Source: Bradyrhizobiaceae bacterium (GTDB lineage Bacteria > Pseudomonadota > Alphaproteobacteria > Rhizobiales > Xanthobacteraceae). Taken from it: DNA of 64,000 bases. Shown here piece by piece: positions 63,509 through 64,000 of the stretch (its first letter is position 1; each line of letters opens with the position of its first letter). Under the pieces are notes generated by a model. It was not told the origin of the DNA. It made no database searches and saw only the letters and a list, made by a program, of their open reading frames with translations. Both the position numbers and the translations under genes were made by a program. The stretch covers positions 131,749 through 195,748 of the forward strand of contig RXJJ01000009.1 of NCBI GenBank assembly GCA_003963145.1, in the 5' to 3' direction.

Positions 63509-64000
63509 TCAGACTCTAAAATGTGGTCGCATGAGCCTGCGCCACATGAAATGGTCGTACACACCAGACCAATATGCACCGAAGGCTCCGGCAAAAAGAA
63601 GTTCTTCGATCGGCATGCCGCCGACGCTCAGACCCGAAAGTCCGCTCAGGTTCCACACCCTCTCGATGTAGCCGGGGGCTGTCCATTCTACGCCCATTAG
63701 GAACACGGCGTAGTACACTACGAACAGGACGGCGCCGACCCATGTCTTTCGGGCCAAGTCCGGCCGGCACCAAATCGCCGCAGCGGCCCCCAAGACCATG
63801 GCAATGATCGCCGGGTAGATCGGATTCCAGGAAAACAGATACAGAATTGGAAATGACACAAACGGCGCAGCGAGCGCCCAATCATGCAACTCGTGGTGCG
63901 GTAAACGCCTATCCGCGTCAGCCACCAACGCCAGTTCACCCCCTGCCACCAAATTGTAGAGAACGGCGCCAATACCGCCGATGCCGAAAGAAAAAAAGAA
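63509..64000 (-). CDS. Membrane protein, lycopene-cyclase-domain-like, C-terminal part
   Basis: 164 codons are visible and the gene continues beyond the right edge, so its start is not in the window. There are about five hydrophobic helices. SFGIGGIGAVLYNLVAG, then GMPIEELLFAGAFGAYWSGVYDH at the end match the lycopene cyclase-domain (CrtYc/d-like) pattern, in which PIEELLF is a conserved element. Family members act in carotenoid or isoprenoid chemistry; no other carotenoid genes are visible. The assignment is moderate. Confidence 0.55.
   Translation of the reverse strand, partial: FFFSFGIGGIGAVLYNLVAGGELALVADADRRLPHHELHDWALAAPFVSFPILYLFSWNPIYPAIIAMVLGAAAAIWCRPDLARKTWVGAVLFVVYYAVFLMGVEWTAPGYIERVWNLSGLSGLSVGGMPIEELLFAGAFGAYWSGVYDHFMWRRLMRPHFRV

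Overview
The window reads as a chromosomal segment of an alphaproteobacterium of the Nitrobacteraceae (Bradyrhizobium/Afipia/Nitrobacter/Rhodopseudomonas group). The reasons are high GC, the rpoD-dnaG pair, carA/carB/greA/trxB in one neighbourhood, a DnaG without zinc cysteines, and a short chlorite dismutase closely resembling what I recall of the dimeric Nitrobacter enzyme. Family assignments come from reading motifs in the translations. No database search was possible.

Positions 1-24020 are mostly housekeeping: rpoD (5' part only), dnaG, a dimer-type chlorite dismutase, an MFS exporter, two transglutaminase-like proteins, an N-formylglutamate amidohydrolase-family protein, an ArsR-SRPBCC-SRPBCC operon with an operator palindrome between its -35 and -10, a YqeY-like protein, a GT39-type glycosyltransferase, carA, a Na+/H+ antiporter, a Dps-like protein, a methyltransferase, a degenerate tRNA-Cys-like gene, a DUF559 nuclease-like gene flanked by inverted REP-like palindromes, carB, greA, DoxX, Lrp, trxB and a LysR regulator.

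Positions 24275-31727 are transitional. A divergent copA/csoR pair with a palindromic operator is followed by a DUF4089-AtzE-DUF3225 amidohydrolase operon. Then come an aldo/keto reductase and an SDR whose divergent lysR neighbour has been reduced by internal deletion to its first and last codons.

Positions 32129-48760 form a copper/heavy-metal resistance island with visibly lower GC. A second csoR/copA pair diverges from a long minus-strand gene series: His/Met-rich protein, lipoprotein, TolC-type channel, multicopper oxidase, FemAB-like protein, CusF-like protein, a DUF4396::multicopper-oxidase deletion scar, CopC and CopD. A third P-type ATPase carries CPD instead of CPC, has an HMA-like domain without CxxC, and is translationally coupled to a small upstream ORF and a downstream MFS gene. 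Several small Cys/His/Met-rich proteins are scattered through the island.

Positions 46495-64000 look like a stress, polyphosphate and membrane-lipid module: a CHAD protein, PPK2, a yhiI-rbbA-yhhJ-like ABC export operon, oleate hydratase, thiolase, an ICMT-like methyltransferase with a DUF2933 protein, a glycine-rich stress-type protein, a PlsC-like acyltransferase coupled to a cyclopropane-fatty-acid synthase, a secreted Met-rich protein, and a partial lycopene-cyclase-domain-like membrane protein at the right edge. Five FNR/FixK-like boxes (TTGAT-N4-RTTAA type) lie upstream of genes here. I infer an oxygen- or redox-controlled regulon that joins polyphosphate, lipid modification and metal-binding functions.
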